From the NCBI GenBank assembly GCA_009774055.1, contig VSNB01000057.1, positions 1-14,927 on the forward strand: a stretch of DNA of 14,927 nucleotides, in the 5' to 3' direction. Within the stretch, counting starts at the first letter, position 1. The number at the start of each line of letters is the position of its first letter. The notes under the pieces are model-generated. The model worked only from the letters and a program-made list of their open reading frames with translations, was not told where the DNA came from and ran no database searches. The stretch is from Clostridiales bacterium. Lineage in GTDB: Bacteria > Bacillota > Clostridia > Oscillospirales > Oscillospiraceae. Made by a program: the position numbers and the translations under genes. Below are positions 14,745-14,927 of this stretch, one piece after another.

Positions 14745-14927
14745 TCAGATTCGGGCTACACCGGACTTCCGTGCCGCCTCGGCCACGGCCTTGGCCACCG
14801 CCGGGCCTACCCGCTTGTCAAATGCCTTGGGGATGATATAGTCCGCGCTGAGCTCCCCGTCGGAGATCAGCTCCGCCAGGGCGTTGGCAGCGGCGACCTT
14901 CATCTCCTCGTTGATATCGCTGGCCCG
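14745..14927 (-). CDS. NAD(P)-dependent malic enzyme, C-terminal end (cut by window edge)
   Basis: Only the last 60 residues are in the window. They read ASDINEEMKVAAANALAE, then DYIIPKAFDKRV, then VAKAVAEAARKSGVARI before TGA, the conserved end of bacterial malic enzymes, which decarboxylate malate to pyruvate with NAD(P)H. The stop is eight bases from the iolE start. Its 5' part lies beyond the right edge, so the cofactor choice and start cannot be read. Its place in front of the iol genes suggests cotranscription, perhaps to link inositol breakdown to redox balance or pyruvate supply. Confidence 0.88.
   Translation of the reverse strand, partial: RASDINEEMKVAAANALAELISDGELSADYIIPKAFDKRVGPAVAKAVAEAARKSGVARI

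Overview
The window is GC-rich, tightly packed bacterial DNA. Its Gram-positive traits are strong AGGAGG-type ribosome binding sites, a lipobox solute-binding lipoprotein and many hairpin terminators. The protein sequences look like gut Clostridia of the Oscillospiraceae type (Dysosmobacter, Lawsonibacter, Intestinimonas or Flavonifractor relatives). That placement is inference from gene content and style, not from a marker gene.

Left part (1-4560). On the plus strand lie an atypical PfkB-family sugar kinase, a RidA-type deaminase with its own promoter, and a single-gene CsoR/RcnR-type metal-sensing repressor. The repressor gene has a C-tract/G-tract inverted repeat over its promoter, a good candidate for its own operator. 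A 14-bp hairpin terminator at 1944-1995 separates it from a minus-strand unit that reads four-TM membrane protein, ComEC-like metallo-beta-lactamase-fold hydrolase, then HAD hydrolase.

Middle (4572-9339). A minus-strand ABC importer operon encodes a fused double permease (606 aa from a GTG start), an ATPase with a TOBE region, and a lipoprotein solute-binding protein. It has a near-consensus extended -10 promoter at 9311-9339 and ends at the hairpin at 4463-4505. The fused permease and the binding protein are of the iron(III)/sugar-phosphate/phosphonate importer type rather than a typical sugar importer.

Right part (9536-14927). A minus-strand myo-inositol catabolic unit runs from the 3' end of a malic enzyme gene (cut by the window edge) through iolE, iolB and iolD to an iolG-like dehydrogenase, and ends in a 16-bp hairpin terminator at 9536-9572. 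Together IolG, IolE, IolD and IolB would convert myo-inositol to 2-keto-inositol, then the diketone, then 5-deoxyglucuronate, then 2-deoxy-5-keto-gluconate. The kinase (IolC), aldolase (IolJ) and later steps are not in the window. Because the importer operon directly follows the iol unit on the same strand, it probably brings in inositol or an inositol derivative such as a phytate-derived inositol phosphate.

Several intergenic gaps in the right two thirds (7130-7356, 12576-12704, 13506-13827) are filled with short perfect hairpins, and a 25-bp hairpin sequence occurs once at each end of the window. No tRNA, rRNA, CRISPR array, insertion sequence or phage gene was seen.
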